DNA of 64,000 nucleotides. Origin: UBA8752 sp002336475 (GTDB lineage Bacteria; Bacteroidota; Bacteroidia; Flavobacteriales_D; Sanyastnellaceae). The notes below the pieces were generated by a model that was not told the origin of the DNA, ran no database searches, and was given only the letters and a program-made list of their open reading frames with translations. The stretch is from NCBI GenBank assembly GCA_943846755.1, contig OX044365.1:1-64000 (forward strand), written 5' to 3'. Both the position numbers and the translations under genes were made by a program. This document shows positions 32,767-42,193 of the stretch, one piece after another. Each line of letters starts with the position of its first letter. The stretch's first letter is position 1.

Positions 32767-33927
32767 TTACAAAGAAGATGAGTTGTTGAACTCAATGACG
32801 ATTGAGGTGCCCATCTGGCTCTTGGATGTTACGTTAAAATAGGCGCCGTGGTTACGCGCCCGTTCACGCATGCCAACCATTCCGAGGCCCCGAGTAGTTT
32901 TCCCCAACGGGGACTGTGGTAGACCTATGCCGTCATCGCCTATTTCTAAAACGATTTTTTCTGGATGGACCTTGAGTGAGATGTACGCCAAGTTGGCCTG
33001 CGCATGTCTCGAGATGTTGGTCAATGCTTCTTGAACGATGCGGAAAATGTCAGTTCTGAGGTTTTCAGAAAGGTTGGGCAGGATGTCGAGATTCAGGCCA
33101 CAGAAAGCGTTTTCTCGGCGGTTGAAATCTTGAACCAGTGTCTCAAGGCCGGCAGAAAGACCGACTTGGTCCAAAACGACGGGGCGCAATGCGTGCGCTA
33201 TGTTCCGGACCTCACCTATGATCGAAGTGTTAATTGAGATGAGTTGTTCTAGTTTTTCCAGAATATCGGCCGATGAAATTTTTGACGAAGGCTTGCGAAT
33301 TTGATTGTCGATCCAGAACAGGCCCAATTTGAGCGCAGTCAATTCTTGCCCCAATTGATCGTGAATGTCCCGAGACAGGCTGCGCTTTTCTTCGTCGCTG
33401 TCTTCTGCAACCTTTCTGGTCAATGCCAGCAGGTCTTCCGTTAGTCTTTGACGCTCAACTTCAGACCAAGCGTGCAATGTTTTGGTGCGGAATGTTTCCA
33501 ATACCGTGTCCAGCACTTCTGGAAACAAATCGAGCTTCCTTTTGGAGAGGTAGTGGGCTGCGCCAGATTTGATGTAATCAACCGCCAATTCCTCTTCTCC
33601 TGCACCTGTGATGACCATGAAAGGCACGTCAGGAAAACGTTCTAAAGCCACTTCAATGGCATCCAGAGCAGATCCATCCGGTAACAGGTGGTCTGCACAA
33701 ATCAGGTGTGGTTCACTGGACCCAAGGGCCTCGGTGAATTCAAGAATGGAAGCAACCCGCTTTACGACCAGCTCGCGAGAACATCGCAGTGAGGCGGCTC
33801 TGAATATAGCAGCGTCTAAATCGCTGTCCTCGAGGTGAAGGATTTGAAGAGGCTCAAGACTGTTGGGGTCGAGGATGGGGTTTCCTTCAAACTTCCGACT
33901 GAAATCTGAACCGTTGTTTGGGTTCAT
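32767..33927 (-). CDS. Soluble hybrid: receiver domain plus NarX-type histidine kinase
   Basis: 386 residues with no membrane segment. An N-terminal receiver (residues 27-145, ILHLEDSDLD with phosphoacceptor Asp79 in LICADHLLPDG) is followed by HisKA_3 with His189 in SRDIHDQLGQELTALK, and an HATPase_c domain (DIFRIVQEALTNISRHA, GDDGIGLP, GLGMVGMRERA). Having the receiver first suggests another kinase feeds this one. It overlaps the end of the TPR gene by 4 bases and precedes the response regulator by 9, so it sits in an operon. Confidence 0.92.
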   Translation of the reverse strand: MNPNNGSDFSRKFEGNPILDPNSLEPLQILHLEDSDLDAAIFRAASLRCSRELVVKRVASILEFTEALGSSEPHLICADHLLPDGSALDAIEVALERFPDVPFMVITGAGEEELAVDYIKSGAAHYLSKRKLDLFPEVLDTVLETFRTKTLHAWSEVERQRLTEDLLALTRKVAEDSDEEKRSLSRDIHDQLGQELTALKLGLFWIDNQIRKPSSKISSADILEKLEQLISINTSIIGEVRNIAHALRPVVLDQVGLSAGLETLVQDFNRRENAFCGLNLDILPNLSENLRTDIFRIVQEALTNISRHAQANLAYISLKVHPEKIVLEIGDDGIGLPQSPLGKTTRGLGMVGMRERARNHGAYFNVTSKSQMGTSIVIEFNNSSSL

Positions 33928-34712
33928 CCAACAATGGCTCCATAAGTGACCATAAAACTGCGGTCTCCTTCGAAAATTGGCAGCCCATTCTCCAAGAGCT
34001 CAATGGCTTGGGTCCGTTGTCCATCAGCGTCGAGTTGCTCGGATGCCCGTATCAACCCTGTCTTGAGCAAGGCTCTCATAGACTCGGTGAGCGGCTCATC
34101 GCGATAGACTTCAGTCTCTTCAGAAGCTGCGATCCGGCCGGTCATGCTGCCCATCAATTGCATCGCGGTTCCCCAATGTTGGGTTGCATCACGGGTCGCC
34201 CGTGCATAGTAGTTCGCCATCCCGAGCATCACATAGGCGGATGGGTCGGTTTTGTCGAGTTTGGACAGATAGGCGTAAAGGCTTTTGGCACGGGTGTATT
34301 TCTCTGCGTCCATCTCAGTATCTGCCGCGGCAATGGTTTCGGCTCTGAGGTCTTCGATAAAATCTAAAAGGTCTGGGACGTACTCGCTTTCCTTGTCCTT
34401 CTTGATGAACTTGGTGCAGTACTTCAAGCTTTCTTTCAAGGCTTTAGGGTAACTCTCTTTGAGGGCAGGGTCATCGCTTTGGTGGATGAGCAAATAGGCC
34501 CGCGCCATGTAAGCATATGGTTCGGGGTGTTTTTTGGTGGCCTCTTTTTCGGTGAACCCGATGGCACGAAACAAAACCCGTTCATATTTCCCATCTACCA
34601 AATCCTCCAGCATACGGTTGTATTTGGGGTCTTGGGCCTGTGCGTTTGGAAGTGCAAACAACATGGCGCAGAGCAGGGCAAGGAGCCCGGATGATTGAAC
34701 TTTTCCTCTCAT
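33924..34712 (-). CDS. Exported TPR-like protein leading the signalling operon
   Basis: 262 residues from the ATG at 34710-34712; the frame opens 7 codons earlier. MRGKVQSSGLLALLCAMLFALPNAQAQ is a Sec signal peptide, so the protein is periplasmic. The remainder is helical with TPR-like pairs (PYAYMARAYLLIHQSDDPALKE, AYVMLGMANYYARATRDA, and AIELLENGLPIFEG). Its stop overlaps the kinase start by 4 bases. A role as an external sensor partner is possible but unproven; the kinase itself is cytosolic. Confidence 0.75.
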   Translation of the reverse strand: MRGKVQSSGLLALLCAMLFALPNAQAQDPKYNRMLEDLVDGKYERVLFRAIGFTEKEATKKHPEPYAYMARAYLLIHQSDDPALKESYPKALKESLKYCTKFIKKDKESEYVPDLLDFIEDLRAETIAAADTEMDAEKYTRAKSLYAYLSKLDKTDPSAYVMLGMANYYARATRDATQHWGTAMQLMGSMTGRIAASEETEVYRDEPLTESMRALLKTGLIRASEQLDADGQRTQAIELLENGLPIFEGDRSFMVTYGAIVG

Positions 34713-34760
34713 GTTTCCCGAAGGTAGGAACACAACGGGGATTCAAGGGATTATTGCACT

Positions 34761-37220
34761 GTGGAAGACGAGCCAAAATTTCCAACGACAGACTGCTCAA
34801 AGCGCAATGAATGTGAGGTTTTTGAACCGGGCATTGCGTTTTTCAAGGCGTTGGGGTGGGCTCCATTTCCCTTTCAGAATGTGGCATGGAGCTGGTTTGT
34901 CAATGGAGGCGATGGATTGGTAAATGCACCGACAGGCAGCGGTAAAACCTACAGTGTCTTGGTGCCTGCTGTGCTTGGGGGAGGTCCGTCTGGAGGCCTT
35001 CGGGTCTTGTGGATTACGCCAATTCGAGCCCTTGCCAAAGAAATTCATGGCTCTGCCTCGAGGTTGCTGGCGCACAGCGATGTCGACTGGCAATGTGGCA
35101 TAAGAACTGGAGATACACCCTCCTCAGAAAAGCAAAAGCAAGACAGAAGGTTGCCAGAAATTCTGGTCACCACCCCCGAAAGTCTTCATGTGATGTTGGC
35201 CAAGAAAGGCGCTGCCAAGCGGTTTGGAGGTCTCCAAGCTCTGGTGGTCGATGAATGGCATGACTTGCTGGGAAACAAACGGGGGGTGCAAATGGAATTG
35301 GCTGCAGCGGTCTTGAAGTCCTTGGCTCCGAACATGAGGATTTGGGGGATTTCCGCCACAATTGGCAACCTCGGTGAAGCCATGAATGTGCTGATGGGAG
35401 AGGACCGCAAAGCAGGGGCAAAAATTATCCGTGCGGACATCCAGAAACGGATTCGCATCGAAAGCGTGATGCCGGAGCGCTTTGAGAAACTGCCATGGGC
35501 TGGACACCTTGGAGTCCAACTGCTGGACAAGGTGGTGGATATTATCCGTCGGCATTCCAGCACTTTGGTGTTTACAAACACACGGGCTCAAAGTGAGATT
35601 TGGTACCAAAAAATCTTGGCCGCGCACCCGGACCTTGCAGGCGCTGTGGCCCTTCATCATGGCAGCATCAGCAAGGAATTGCGTTTTTGGGTAGAGGACG
35701 CTTTGCATGAAGGCCGGCTCAAGGCTGTGATTTGCACAAGCTCTCTCGATTTGGGCGTCGATTTCCGACCTGTGGAAGCCATTGTTCAAATCGGTGGCCC
35801 AAAAGGGGTGGCCCGATTCGTGCAACGTGCCGGACGCAGCGGCCACCAGCCAGGTGCGGAAAGTGAAATCCACTTTTTACCGACGTTTGGCTTGGAATTG
35901 CTCGAGGCTGCCGCTTTGAGAAGCGCGGTGGAAGAAGGTGAGATTGAGCCCCGCAGACCCATGGTACGGACCTTCGATGTGCTGGTCCAATTTCTGTGTA
36001 CCCTCTCCGTGGGGGACGGATTTCGCAAAGAACACCTGCACGGGTTGGTGCAGTCTACCCACGCATTTTCCGAGATGAATGCAGAAGAGTGGGAAGACGT
36101 ATTGGCCATGGTGACCACGGGTGGAAGGGCATTTGCAGCTTATGACGAGTTCCGCAGGGTGGCCAAGGATGAAGACGGCGTATTCCGTATTGTCGACCGC
36201 AGGGCGGCTCGGCGTCAACGCATGTCCATCGGGACGATTGTAGGCGATACAATGATTGCCGTTAAATGGCGCCGTGGCGGGTTGGTGGGGCATGTAGAAG
36301 AGTATTTCGTTGGAGGGATGTCCCCAGGGGATGTTTTTTGGTTTAGTGGACGCTGTTTGGAGCTGATCCGTGTAAAGGGCTTTGTGGCAACGGTCAAACC
36401 TTCAAAGGCGCCCAAGGGCAGAATTCCAACTTGGCAAGGCGGCCGGTTGCCTTGGACTTCGATGGTCAGTAAAACCTTGCGCAGAACCTTGGACGATTAT
36501 GCCCACGGCAGGTCGACTGCGCCGGAATTGGAGCGCTTGACGCCCATGCTTGAGCTGCAGACTGAAAGGAGCCACCTTCCTGTGTCAGGAGAGGTGCTCA
36601 TGGAGGTGATGGAGACGAAGGAGGGCCACCATTTGTTTGTCTACCCGATGGAAGGGAGGCTGGTGCACGAGGGGGTGGCATCTCTCATGGCCTACAGGAT
36701 GAGCCTGTTGCGGCCCATGACTTTTTCGATGGCTTACAACGACTACGGTTTTGAGCTCTTGAGTGATCAGCCGATTCCCATCACAGAGGCGTTTGACAGC
36801 GACCTGTTCAGTACGGAGCACCTTATGGATGACTTGGAGGCCACGGTCAATGGCGCTGAGCTGGCTCGGAGGCAATTCCGGGATATTGCAGTGATTGCGG
36901 GTCTGGTGTTCCGGGGGTTTCCGGGCCAGCCGGTTCCTGACCGGCACCTTCAAGGGTCCAGTGCGTTGTTGTTTGATGTGCTGGCGGACCATGACCCGGT
37001 GAACTTGTTGTACCGTCAAGCGTTTGACGAAATGACCCACCACTTGATTGAAATGGACCGTTTGCGTCACGTTTTGGACCGGTTGAACCAAGGGAAATGG
37101 GTGATCACGCACCCTGAAGCGCCTACGCCGTTCTCGTTCCCGATTTTGGTGGACCGGTTGCGGTCAAGCTTATCGAGCGAAGCGCTTGAAGCTAGAATTC
37201 AACGCATGACCCGGGCCTAA
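34761..37220 (+). CDS. Lhr-like DEXH-box helicase (ligase-associated DNA damage response type)
   Basis: 819 residues. Walker A APTGSGKT at 56-63, box II DEWH at 164-167, SAT at 198-200, and in the second RecA domain SSLDLGVDFRPVEAIVQIGGPKGVARFVQRAGRSGHQ. The Lhr winged-helix and C-terminal core domain follows. Proteins with a DEWH box of this length are annotated as ligase-associated DNA damage response helicases because they often sit beside an ATP-dependent ligase and an exonuclease. Those partners are absent here. It is divergent from the TPR gene, 48 bases away. Confidence 0.92.
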   Translation: MEDEPKFPTTDCSKRNECEVFEPGIAFFKALGWAPFPFQNVAWSWFVNGGDGLVNAPTGSGKTYSVLVPAVLGGGPSGGLRVLWITPIRALAKEIHGSASRLLAHSDVDWQCGIRTGDTPSSEKQKQDRRLPEILVTTPESLHVMLAKKGAAKRFGGLQALVVDEWHDLLGNKRGVQMELAAAVLKSLAPNMRIWGISATIGNLGEAMNVLMGEDRKAGAKIIRADIQKRIRIESVMPERFEKLPWAGHLGVQLLDKVVDIIRRHSSTLVFTNTRAQSEIWYQKILAAHPDLAGAVALHHGSISKELRFWVEDALHEGRLKAVICTSSLDLGVDFRPVEAIVQIGGPKGVARFVQRAGRSGHQPGAESEIHFLPTFGLELLEAAALRSAVEEGEIEPRRPMVRTFDVLVQFLCTLSVGDGFRKEHLHGLVQSTHAFSEMNAEEWEDVLAMVTTGGRAFAAYDEFRRVAKDEDGVFRIVDRRAARRQRMSIGTIVGDTMIAVKWRRGGLVGHVEEYFVGGMSPGDVFWFSGRCLELIRVKGFVATVKPSKAPKGRIPTWQGGRLPWTSMVSKTLRRTLDDYAHGRSTAPELERLTPMLELQTERSHLPVSGEVLMEVMETKEGHHLFVYPMEGRLVHEGVASLMAYRMSLLRPMTFSMAYNDYGFELLSDQPIPITEAFDSDLFSTEHLMDDLEATVNGAELARRQFRDIAVIAGLVFRGFPGQPVPDRHLQGSSALLFDVLADHDPVNLLYRQAFDEMTHHLIEMDRLRHVLDRLNQGKWVITHPEAPTPFSFPILVDRLRSSLSSEALEARIQRMTRA

Positions 37221-37252
37221 GGGTGACCAATCTTGCGCCCTAACTTGCGCCC

Positions 37253-39598
37253 ATGCAAGGATGTGATTTCTATCGGTATTCTCCGATTAGGAAAGAGGTG
37301 ATGTTGTCTGTGATTTTCATTGCTTTTTCAGCGGTGACATGGGCTCAAGGCACCGTGAAGGGTTTTGTTCGCGCTCAAGATGATGGCGCACCTGTGCTGT
37401 TCGCTGCAGTCGTATTGGAAGGCACCACCTATGGTGTTTCTACCGACATTCAGGGATACTACAGTTTGTCAAAAATCCCTGCCGGGACATACACCTTGGT
37501 GGTCTCCAGCGTGGAGTACAAACCGTTTCGGACCGAAGTTGAGGTGCGCGATGACCGTGTTTTGACCAAGAACATCGCCTTGGATGCAGGTTTGATCGAG
37601 CTGGAAAGCGCTGTAGTCTCTACCGAACGCGGTGAGCAATTGAACACTGTGAGGATGTCGGTGGAGTCCATTCAGCCTGCAGACATCAAAAGGATTCCCA
37701 GTTTGGGAGGGACGCCCGACCTCGTCCAAGTGCTTCAAACCTTACCTGGATTCGTTTCCACAGGAGACCAAGGTGGTCAACTCTACATCCGAGGAGGTTC
37801 TCCGGTCCAAAACAAGGTGCTCTTGGACGGGATGATCATCTACAATGCATTCCACAGCATTGGACTGTTTAGTGTATTCGATACGGACATTATTTCCAAC
37901 GCTGACATCTACACTGGAGGTTTCAGCGGCCGTTATGGCGGCCGGATCAGTTCCATCATGGACGTTTCTACGCGGGACGGAAGTCTGGCAGGGTTGAGCG
38001 GCCGCATAGGCGCCAGTCCGTTTGGGTCTAAGCTTCTGATCGAAGGGCCGTTGGGCAAGCGCAATGCACGCGGTGGTGGAACGTCATTTTTGCTTTCAGG
38101 CAAGCGCAGTTATTTGGAGCAGAGCTCGAAGTTGCTGTACAGTTATATCGATGAAGAAGGATTGCCTTTCAACTTCACCGACCTCTATGGCAAGTTGACC
38201 TTTGCAGGTGGAGCGGGTAGCCGACTGAGCCTTTTTGGATTTTCATTCAGCGATGATGTCAGCTACCAAGCATTGAGCAACTTGGATTGGACCAATGTTG
38301 GTGGGGGAGGTCAATTCATTGTGGTGCCCACGGGCAGTGCGGTTTTGATCAAGGGCAACTTTGCCAGCTCCCGGTATCGAATTGATTTGCAGGAGGATGG
38401 CGTGCCCGATCGTTACAGCCAGGTCAATGGATTCAACTTTGGTCTGAACTTCAAATACGTGATGGGCGATGATGAAGCCCGGTACGGCATTCAGGCCGTT
38501 GGTTTGCGCACGGATTTCCGGACATTCAACGCTTTGGGCGTGACTGTTGAGCAAACGGAAAACACGACTGAGTTGGCCGGTTATTTCGATTACAAGCTCC
38601 AACGCGGGCCTTGGATTGTAAACCCCTCCATGAGGATTCAGTATTACAGTTCACTGGCCAAGTTCAGTCCCGAGCCCAGGCTTGGAGTCAAGTTCAAGGC
38701 GTCTGACCGCCTGCGCCTCAAAGCGGCCGGTGGACTGTACAGCCAGAATTTGATTTCTGCGAATTCAGACCGGGATGTGGTCAACCTGTTCTACGGCTTC
38801 TTGTCCGGGCCTTCCAACCTGCAGGATGAGCTCATTGGCCCCGATGGTGACATCCAGGAGGTGAGGCACAGCCTACAGACGGCCGCCCATGCAGTGGGTG
38901 GTTTTGAATACGACCTGACAGAGCGGATCAACATCAACATCGAGGCCTATACCAAATGGTTTACGCAGCTCACCAACTCCAACCGCAACAAACTGTTCCC
39001 GGACACCTATGAGTTTGCTTCGGTGCCTGAGAGCCAGCGAAAGGATTTCATTGTGGAAACGGGACGTGCTGAAGGCGTGGATGTTGTCGTCAAGTATGAG
39101 GACAAGTTGAACTACCTGTGGTTGGTGTATTCCCTTGGAAATGTGGACCGATGGGATGGGTTCCGGTGGTACGACCCCGTGTTTGACCGCAGGCACAACA
39201 TCAACTTGCTCGCCTCGAGAAAATTTGGAGCCAAGGCCAAGACCGAGGTGTCGGCGCGCTGGAACCTGGGGTCGGGATTGCCCTTCACCCAAACCCAAGG
39301 ATACTATCAGCCGGTGGGCATTTCCAGTGGAATCGATGACAATTATGTCAATGGAAACCCCATTGAGTTGGGCATTGTGTACGCAGACTTGAATGCTGGA
39401 CGCTTGCCAGTTTACCACCGCCTTGACCTGAGTGTGCGGCGCACCTGGAAGTTGGGAGAGCGCATTGAGTTGGATGCCAACGCGTCGATTACCAATGTGT
39501 ACTCCCGGGCCAACATCTTCTACATCAACCGGGTTACGGGTGAGCGTGTCGATCAGCTGCCCTTCTTGCCCTCTGTAGGTGTAGACATGAAGTTCTAA
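37253..39598 (+). CDS. TonB-dependent receptor with carboxypeptidase-like N-domain
   Basis: 781 residues. An alternative ATG at 37301 after AGGAAAGAGGTG gives a shorter protein that starts directly with the signal peptide MLSVIFIAFSAVTWAQG and may be the true start. Then a carboxypeptidase-D-like regulatory domain (GTVKGFVRAQDDGAPVLFA to ~115), a plug (DLVQVLQTLPGFVST, GGQLYIRGGSPVQNKVLLDG) and a beta-barrel ending in Phe (GVDMKF). It imports large or chelated nutrients across the outer membrane using TonB. No SusD partner follows, so it is not a typical glycan locus. Confidence 0.92.
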   Translation: MQGCDFYRYSPIRKEVMLSVIFIAFSAVTWAQGTVKGFVRAQDDGAPVLFAAVVLEGTTYGVSTDIQGYYSLSKIPAGTYTLVVSSVEYKPFRTEVEVRDDRVLTKNIALDAGLIELESAVVSTERGEQLNTVRMSVESIQPADIKRIPSLGGTPDLVQVLQTLPGFVSTGDQGGQLYIRGGSPVQNKVLLDGMIIYNAFHSIGLFSVFDTDIISNADIYTGGFSGRYGGRISSIMDVSTRDGSLAGLSGRIGASPFGSKLLIEGPLGKRNARGGGTSFLLSGKRSYLEQSSKLLYSYIDEEGLPFNFTDLYGKLTFAGGAGSRLSLFGFSFSDDVSYQALSNLDWTNVGGGGQFIVVPTGSAVLIKGNFASSRYRIDLQEDGVPDRYSQVNGFNFGLNFKYVMGDDEARYGIQAVGLRTDFRTFNALGVTVEQTENTTELAGYFDYKLQRGPWIVNPSMRIQYYSSLAKFSPEPRLGVKFKASDRLRLKAAGGLYSQNLISANSDRDVVNLFYGFLSGPSNLQDELIGPDGDIQEVRHSLQTAAHAVGGFEYDLTERININIEAYTKWFTQLTNSNRNKLFPDTYEFASVPESQRKDFIVETGRAEGVDVVVKYEDKLNYLWLVYSLGNVDRWDGFRWYDPVFDRRHNINLLASRKFGAKAKTEVSARWNLGSGLPFTQTQGYYQPVGISSGIDDNYVNGNPIELGIVYADLNAGRLPVYHRLDLSVRRTWKLGERIELDANASITNVYSRANIFYINRVTGERVDQLPFLPSVGVDMKF

Positions 39599-39602
39599 AG
39601 CT

Positions 39603-41246
39603 TTATGCCATAAGTGAACGGGCTTGGGCCCGGGCAGTATCTCCGATGGTCTCTCCGCTCAGCATGGCGGCCAATTCTTCTACCCGGGCTTCTTGGTCTA
39701 AGGGAACCAGGGCTGTGTGGGCCTTGCCGTCACGGGTTTCTTTGAATACCCGGAAGTGATGGTCGGCCTTTCCTGCGACTTGGGGCAGGTGGCTGATGGT
39801 GATGACTTGGGCTGCTTTCGAGATTGAAGCAATGAGATCGGCCATGCGTGCCGCTACATCGCCACTGACTCCCGCGTCAATTTCATCCAGTATCAGGGTT
39901 GGAACTTCTAGATGGGCAGTCAGTGCTGCCTTGAGGGAGAGCATGACACGGCTGCGCTCTCCGCCAGAGGCAACCTTGGTGAGGGGTTGCAGTGGTTGTC
40001 CGGGATTGGCTGCAAAGGACATGCTCACGCGATAGGGTCCCGAGGCCTCGGGAGCAGAGGTGTCTGTCCATTCGAAACCGATCTTGGCAGAGGACAATTT
40101 GAGGTGTTGCAGGTGGCCTTCTATGGCTTTTGAAAGGGAATCTCCCGCTTCTTGGCGGCAGCGGTGCAATGCACTTCCTGTCTGGTCCAAGGTGTGACGG
40201 GCAGTTTTGACTGCACCTTGCAAATCGGTCAGCTTTTGCGCTCGATGTTGTGCGTCCAGCAGTTGTGTGCGCATGGCCTCGAGACGTTCAGACAGGCCGT
40301 CAAAATCGGCCACCCGGTGCTTCTCAAGAAGGCGGTTGATCCGGTCTTTGTCTGCTTCTGCTTTTGAGAGCGCTGCAGGATCCAAGTCTACTGATTCGGC
40401 CTGTTGCTCAGCCTCTTGTGCAGCATCGTCCAATTCGATGCGACAAGACCTGATGCGTTCCAAAAGGGCATTGGCCTTGCTGTAAACGGGTGTGATTTTC
40501 TCGAGCATTTGCTCGATGCTCCGCAGCCGTCCGATGACGTCTTGACCTTCTCCTTGCAGCGCGGAAGAGGTTGAGCCCAGCGCTTGGCCAATCTCTTGGG
40601 CATGGGCCAGGCTGTCCAAACGCGCGTCTACATTGCGCAGCTCAGGATCATTAAAGTCGATGGCCTCCAGTTCTTCAAGTTGAAACCGGAGGTAGTCAGC
40701 ATCGGCATCAGGCAGGCTGTCTTGGTGTGTCAGTGCGTCCAATTCGCGCTGGGTACGGGCCCAAATGGAATGGTGCTCACGCCATTCTTGGGCCAGAGAC
40801 TTGGCCTCTGTTGAGAAGCCGTCGATGGCGTGCAGCAGCCCGTCAGAAGCATGGAGGCGCTGGCCGTCCTGCTGACCGTGCAGGTCTACGAGCAGAGGTG
40901 CCAGGCCCTTGAGGAATTGGAGTTTGACGGGCTCGTCGTTGACATATGCCCTTGAACGACCGCCAGGTGCGATGCTTCGACGGACGATGCAGTGTTCCCC
41001 TTCATGCAACGCTCCCAGCACATCTTGAGCGGCGGGACTGGGGATGAATTCCGCTTCAACGATGCATTTTTCGGTAGGCGGTGTGGACACGCTTTCAGCC
41101 CGGTCTCCAAGAATGAGGCCCAATGCCCCCAAAAGGATGGATTTTCCGCTTCCGGTTTCTCCTGTGAGCACCGTCCAACCGTCTTCACAATGCCACTCAA
41201 TGTGGTCTATGAGGGCGTAATTCCGAATCGTGAGGCGGCGGAGCAT
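39603..41246 (-). CDS. recN: DNA repair protein RecN
   Basis: 547 residues, an SMC-like ATPase acting in double-strand break repair. Walker A GETGSGKS at 29-36, long coiled coils in the middle (about 155-380), and late Walker B LILDEIDAGVSGDVAARM with the signature VASGGERSRVMLSLK just before it. The start overlaps the porD stop by one base. The gene is last in the bamD-rpoZ-coaBC-porD-recN block that is conserved in Flavobacteriia. Confidence 0.96.
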   Translation of the reverse strand: MLRRLTIRNYALIDHIEWHCEDGWTVLTGETGSGKSILLGALGLILGDRAESVSTPPTEKCIVEAEFIPSPAAQDVLGALHEGEHCIVRRSIAPGGRSRAYVNDEPVKLQFLKGLAPLLVDLHGQQDGQRLHASDGLLHAIDGFSTEAKSLAQEWREHHSIWARTQRELDALTHQDSLPDADADYLRFQLEELEAIDFNDPELRNVDARLDSLAHAQEIGQALGSTSSALQGEGQDVIGRLRSIEQMLEKITPVYSKANALLERIRSCRIELDDAAQEAEQQAESVDLDPAALSKAEADKDRINRLLEKHRVADFDGLSERLEAMRTQLLDAQHRAQKLTDLQGAVKTARHTLDQTGSALHRCRQEAGDSLSKAIEGHLQHLKLSSAKIGFEWTDTSAPEASGPYRVSMSFAANPGQPLQPLTKVASGGERSRVMLSLKAALTAHLEVPTLILDEIDAGVSGDVAARMADLIASISKAAQVITISHLPQVAGKADHHFRVFKETRDGKAHTALVPLDQEARVEELAAMLSGETIGDTARAQARSLMA

Positions 41247-42193
41247 CAGCCGAGACCTTGGTCGTAGACCGGGATATTGCCCGGATCGATGAGTTTAAGC
41301 ACAGGGAGCAACCTGGCGCGCTCTCCAGCTTCAGCGGGGCCAAACATTTTGACAACCTCGTCCTTCTTGGCTTGGAAGAAGGTCTGTAGGTTGTAGTTGG
41401 CAGGGCGTATTCTGTGTACGTTCCGCAAGGCAATCAAGGCGTTGGACATGGTTTGACGCGCAGCACCAGGATCTTCAAAAGCGAGGTCCATTCCGAGTCT
41501 GTGGTACTCGTAATAGCACCGGCGCAACGGCCTGAAGGTCTGGCTTAAGACATTGTCAATCAGGGCGTAGCGAGACTGTTTCCCATCAGAGGCACTCCAT
41601 CCAGCGGGCGGTGAGGAGAGGCCTTGGGCGTTGGTGACAACAGTTTGGGCTTGGGTGTACAGGTTGGTGCCTCCTTCCAAGGAGTAGGTGTCATAGTCCA
41701 TTGCCAGAATCATGTAGGCGTAGAATGCCAATACGCTGGTGAGGTTGTCCCGAAATTGGTCCTGGCTGTATTGCAACAATGTTCCCGGAGAGTAAGTAAA
41801 GTCAAAGTCATTGTCATTGACCATGAGTAAGGGTGAATTGTAATCACTGTTGAAGATGGGTCTGCTGCTCTGTACCTGAATGGTGCCCTGGAAATTGGTC
41901 TGAGAGTTGGCCTTGTTGATGGTGATTTGCATCGTGCAGGTGATCCTCTCTTCCAGCGTGAACTCATCTTGGGTCCACCGCCGGCCACTCATGAACTCTG
42001 TGATGGCTGTTTCGAGTTGTTCGAAGACAGAAGCTTCGACATTGTTGATGGTGGGGGCAATCACGCTGACCTGGCAATCCAGTTCTTGGGCCGTTGCGAT
42101 GGTGCTTGAACCGAACAAACCGAGCAGCAAGGCTATCGGAGTGATGGCCTTTATGGCGCACTGGGGAAAGGGTCGGGGCATGGGGGTCTTCAT
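41246..42193 (-). CDS. porD: PorD / DUF4835 family periplasmic protein (T9SS-associated)
   Basis: 315 residues with a signal peptide (residues ~18-36, ending TIATAQE) followed by LDCQVSVIAPTINN, the family start, and the later block LQTFFQAKKDEVVKMF. This DUF4835 family is found in Bacteroidota, almost always between coaBC and recN, and is annotated as the type IX secretion protein PorD. Its molecular role is poorly known. It overlaps coaBC by 4 bases. The giant secreted protein at 48777-57388, whose C-terminus looks like a T9SS sorting domain, would be a natural client of the pathway. Confidence 0.88.
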   Translation of the reverse strand: MKTPMPRPFPQCAIKAITPIALLLGLFGSSTIATAQELDCQVSVIAPTINNVEASVFEQLETAITEFMSGRRWTQDEFTLEERITCTMQITINKANSQTNFQGTIQVQSSRPIFNSDYNSPLLMVNDNDFDFTYSPGTLLQYSQDQFRDNLTSVLAFYAYMILAMDYDTYSLEGGTNLYTQAQTVVTNAQGLSSPPAGWSASDGKQSRYALIDNVLSQTFRPLRRCYYEYHRLGMDLAFEDPGAARQTMSNALIALRNVHRIRPANYNLQTFFQAKKDEVVKMFGPAEAGERARLLPVLKLIDPGNIPVYDQGLG

